From UBA6197 sp047638075 (GTDB lineage: Bacteria > Pseudomonadota > Alphaproteobacteria > Rhodobacterales > Rhodobacteraceae), in the NCBI RefSeq assembly GCF_047638075.1, contig NZ_JBLJBV010000036.1:14217-78216 (forward strand): a stretch of DNA of 64,000 bases, in the 5' to 3' direction. The notes below the pieces were generated by a model. The model saw only the letters and a program-made list of their open reading frames with translations. It was not told where the DNA came from and ran no database searches. Position 1 is the stretch's first letter. Each line of letters begins with the position of its first letter. The position numbers and the translations under genes are program-made. Below are positions 61,276 through 64,000 of this stretch, in pieces.

Positions 61276-61781
61276 GTATCCAATTCTCGCACGGGCTACT
61301 TTGCGCTCGCCCCGGGGGGCGAAGGCATTGGCGCGCGTGTTGATCTGTTGAGGCGAGAGGGTGCGCACCAGACATAGCGGCGGCGCAGGCCTTTGGCCCG
61401 CCCGTCATCACCTGCCTAGTTTCTGCGCGCTTCATCGCGGTTCTTACCCAAGCGTCGCGGCTTTTACGCTGACGCCCAACTGAAAACCCGTGGCATTTGA
61501 ATGCCGGACGGGCAAATTTGCGGCCTTGCAGCCAATCGGTTGATCTTGGCCCGGCTACCCCGTGCGGGTAACGTCGCGCCAGAAATCAGCGAAACTGTTG
61601 GATCGGCGGCACGAAACAGGCGCGCCGGACCGATGCTTTTTGACAATAGCTTTGATGCACCTGCAAATACAATCGGTTTTTCATTATCAAATCGTTACCC
61701 AAGATTACCAAACTGGCGACAGGGCGTGCATATGGCCATAGACCGGCATCGGTTCGGGCGCGCATGCGGCGATGATCGAGC
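61276..61781 (-). other. Long leader/intergenic region upstream of rne
   Basis: This 506-bp region lies between the patatin-like gene and rne on the same strand. It is a likely site of the rne promoter and a long 5' untranslated leader, which in this family mediates feedback cleavage. Positions 61630-61690 are AT-rich. On the plus strand TTGACA at about 61639 is followed 17 bp later by GCAAAT, but no plus-strand gene follows. No protein family was recognised. Confidence 0.4.
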
Positions 61782-62951
61782 CTAGGACGCAAACAAAAAC
61801 GCGGCAAGCTCATCGGCTCGGGCGATCGTGTCACGGTAGCCAAGATCAATCAGCGCGCCAATATAGCCTGCCTCGAACAGCAGGTAGCTTTCCAGCCGGC
61901 CATCGTGGCCCCACGATCCGACGCTATGCATCAGCAGCCGGATCGGTGCGGGCAGCCTGTGCGCATGCGCCTGCGCAATCGGGCGCAAATCCTGCGAGGG
62001 GGCCAGAAATATCGTGTCAATAAACCGAAGCGGGGTTTTCTGCCGCGCCTCGGGCGTCAACAGGGCCAGGGTTTGATTGATACGGCTCAGGCGTTCATGG
62101 TCCGTTTCCAGATTGTCGTTGAACAGGATATCCAGCGCCACCCCGGCCATATCGCCCACGGTTGGCTCGGTCTGGGCCTTGGCGCGGTCCGCTGCGGGGA
62201 TGGGCAGGTTGTCACGCGTGGCGATGATCACGATCTTGTCCGCGCCGGTATGAATGGCGGGCGACAGCGGCGAGGTCAGCCGAAGCGCGCCATCACCATA
62301 GTAGCGCCCCTTGATCCGCACCGGGGCAAAGACGAATGGCAACGCCGATGAGGCCAGCAGATGCTGCGGGCCGATCCGGGTGGGAACCCCTTCGCGCCGT
62401 GATCGCGACCACGGGGCGATGTCGTCATGCGCCTCGAAAAATGTGACCGCCTTGCCCTCGCCATAGCTGGAGGTGGAGATGCACAGCGCCGAAAGCGCGC
62501 CTGCATGAATGACATGCTCCAGATGGCGCCGGTCAAATTCAGTCGTCAGCAGATGATGCAGGGGCGCGCTGTCCAACAGCCCGTCCGGCGCATGAAATCC
62601 AAAGCGCCCGAACATCAGCGCCAAGGCCCAATGCCCCGTCCGGATCAGCAGCGGTAATGCCCGCGTGTCATAAACCGAATTGCATGTCAGCGAAGACCAG
62701 AGCGCCTCCAACGCCTCTATCCCGCGCTGAAAATCCGTTGAGGTTGCCGCAACCCGGGCGGCATTGATCGCCCCGACAGATGCCCCGCAGACAATCTGAA
62801 ACGGTGACACACGGCGAAGGTTGATCTCGGCAATCGCCTTGAGAACCCCAACCTCATAGGCGCCACGCGCACCCCCGCCCTGAAGGATCAGGGCGATCTT
62901 TTGCGGGGGAGCCGTTGAATAAGACAGGGGCACGCTGCAACCACGCGACAA
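61782..62951 (-). CDS. Patatin-like phospholipase family protein
   Basis: This protein of about 389 residues has the oxyanion motif LILQGGGARGAYEVG, the nucleophile elbow GASVG (Ser) and the dyad Asp in YYGDGALR. It probably hydrolyses acyl esters of phospholipids or stored lipids. No signal peptide or membrane segment is seen, so it is cytosolic or membrane-peripheral. The start is uncertain: TTG at 62951 or GTG at 62933, neither with a clear ribosome site. A role in PHA or lipid turnover is possible but unsupported. Confidence 0.88.
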   Translation of the reverse strand: MSRGCSVPLSYSTAPPQKIALILQGGGARGAYEVGVLKAIAEINLRRVSPFQIVCGASVGAINAARVAATSTDFQRGIEALEALWSSLTCNSVYDTRALPLLIRTGHWALALMFGRFGFHAPDGLLDSAPLHHLLTTEFDRRHLEHVIHAGALSALCISTSSYGEGKAVTFFEAHDDIAPWSRSRREGVPTRIGPQHLLASSALPFVFAPVRIKGRYYGDGALRLTSPLSPAIHTGADKIVIIATRDNLPIPAADRAKAQTEPTVGDMAGVALDILFNDNLETDHERLSRINQTLALLTPEARQKTPLRFIDTIFLAPSQDLRPIAQAHAHRLPAPIRLLMHSVGSWGHDGRLESYLLFEAGYIGALIDLGYRDTIARADELAAFLFAS

Positions 62952-63110
62952 GAAAAGCCATTAGCACAGAGGATAATGGTAAAGCCAATCCACGCAACGT
63001 AAAATGACGTTCCGGTGTAGCGGCAGGCTGTCTGCACCGATTTGCATCGAAACACTGACAAAGCGCCCCGCCCGCACCACGCGGTGCAGATTTACCCCAA
63101 CACCCCTGCC

Positions 63111-64000
63111 CTAAAGGTAATCGCCGCGGCTAAGCCCGTATTTCGCCATTTTTTCATTTAGCGTGCGGCGTGGCAGGCACAGCTCGTCCATCACGGCGGT
63201 GATTGCGCCCTTGTGGCGGCGCATCGTATTGTCGATCAGCATCTTCTCGAAACTCTCGACATATTCCTTTAGCGGCTTTCCCTCGGTCGTCATGGCAGGG
63301 CCGGCGTCTTCGTTATCCGCCATCAAAAGCGACGCGATGGAGCCAGAGCCGCGGCGGTTTTGCAACACGGCCCGTTCGGCCACGTTGATCAGCTGGCGCA
63401 CATTGCCGGGCCAGGGGGCCTGCAACAGTTGGGCGGCCTCTTGGGCGGTGACCTCGGGGGCATCGCAGCCGTATTCCTCGGCAAACTGTTCAGCCATGCG
63501 GTTGAACAACATCAGGATGTCTTCGCCCCGCTGGCGCAGCGGGGGCAGCATGATTTTCAGCGCGGCAAGGCGGTAGTATAGATCCGGGCGTAGCGCGTCT
63601 TCAACGGTGCGACCTTCGCCATGGTCATTGCAGATGGCAATGATGCGGGTTTCGGCCGGGGTGCCCTGATCGTTGATAAAGGTCAAAACGCGGGCCTGAA
63701 GGCCCTGGCTAAGCGCCTCGACATCCTCAAGGCAAAGTGTGCCGCCGCGCGCCTCTTCGATCAGAGGCAGGGCCGCGCCCTCATCAACCGGGCCAAACAG
63801 CTTTGCCGCCAGCACGTCCTCGGAAAAGGCGGCACAGCTGACCACCACAAATTTCCGCGCAGCGCGTGGGCCGACCGCGTGCAGCGCATGGGCAACCAGC
63901 GTTTTGCCGGTGCCGGTTTCGCCGTCGATCAGAACATGGCCATCGGCCTGCCCCAGATCCAGGATATCTTCGCGCAACCGCTCCATCGCCGGCGAGGTGC
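63111..64000 (-). CDS. DctD-like AAA+ response regulator lacking GAFTGA (5' part cut by window edge)
   Basis: About 296 residues of a NtrC-type activator are visible; the N-terminal receiver lies outside. Walker A is GETGTGKT, the Walker B-like block reads GGTLCLEDVEA (acidic pair E-D rather than D-E), and the Arg-bearing sensor block RPDLYYRLAALKIMLPPLRQRGEDI is intact. The Fis-like DNA-binding helix pair GAITAVMDELCLPRRTLNEKMAKYGL ends the protein. The GAFTGA loop that contacts sigma-54 is missing: the region reads LFGPVDEGAALPL. DctD activates C4-dicarboxylate uptake genes; the name here rests on overall similarity, and no dctB or dctP is visible. Confidence 0.8.
   Translation of the reverse strand, partial: TSPAMERLREDILDLGQADGHVLIDGETGTGKTLVAHALHAVGPRAARKFVVVSCAAFSEDVLAAKLFGPVDEGAALPLIEEARGGTLCLEDVEALSQGLQARVLTFINDQGTPAETRIIAICNDHGEGRTVEDALRPDLYYRLAALKIMLPPLRQRGEDILMLFNRMAEQFAEEYGCDAPEVTAQEAAQLLQAPWPGNVRQLINVAERAVLQNRRGSGSIASLLMADNEDAGPAMTTEGKPLKEYVESFEKMLIDNTMRRHKGAITAVMDELCLPRRTLNEKMAKYGLSRGDYL

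Overview
The window looks like a chromosome segment of an alphaproteobacterium of the Rhodobacteraceae (Roseobacter/Rhodobacter group). The evidence is high GC content with GC-rich third codon positions, the cell-cycle regulator GcrA, PleD, a class I lysyl-tRNA synthetase, the NDUFA12-MlaD-DUF2155 gene order, a class I PHA synthase, an alphaproteobacterial RNase E with acidic insertions, and many 4-bp ATGA/GTGA gene overlaps. Most of it is core chromosome. One small transposon copy is present. No prophage, CRISPR array or rRNA operon was seen.

Layout. 1-4.4 kb: partial csaA-like gene, proC, a YbjN protein, two small membrane proteins (holin-like, DUF883) and a phosphotransferase/P-loop kinase fusion. 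4.5-14.7 kb: phaC, aat, an envelope/respiration cluster (DUF2155, mlaD, NDUFA12), clpX and clpP, tRNA-Gly(UCC), a variant 5'-nucleotidase, DUF952-pyrD and a frameshifted arsC-like gene. 14.8-24.5 kb (all minus strand): an acetate uptake and activation locus with acs, a second-type adk, a two-component sodium/solute symporter, a cNMP/CBS/DUF294 protein, an unknown membrane protein, a single-domain response regulator, and a membrane PAS/degenerate-kinase/DEDDh-exonuclease fusion. This is the most system-like set in the window. 24.9-33.5 kb: sulP, a beta-helix protein, lysK, terB-like, dacB and nadD.

33.5-38 kb: signalling genes. A degenerate H-NOX-like protein overlaps an HNOBA-GGDEF diguanylate cyclase, and pleD follows after a HAD phosphatase and DUF3572. 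38-45.6 kb: argF-argD, an orphan ABC-2 permease, gcrA, rimO and ettA. 45.7-55.6 kb: an accessory catabolic cluster with a class III aminotransferase, an NTF2-like protein, XdhC, a three-subunit molybdenum hydroxylase, an unknown small protein, an SDR dehydrogenase, a divergent IclR regulator and a MocA-type molybdopterin cytidylyltransferase. Together they suggest hydroxylation and oxidation of an unidentified substrate.

55.7-64 kb: ccdA and tusA, then a complete 1,620-bp IS1595-family element with inverted repeats, a perfect 8-bp target duplication, a dead transposase and an apparently intact small membrane passenger gene. It is followed by RNase E with a 15-bp tandem repeat, a patatin-like lipase, and the 3' part of a DctD-like regulator that lacks the GAFTGA loop.
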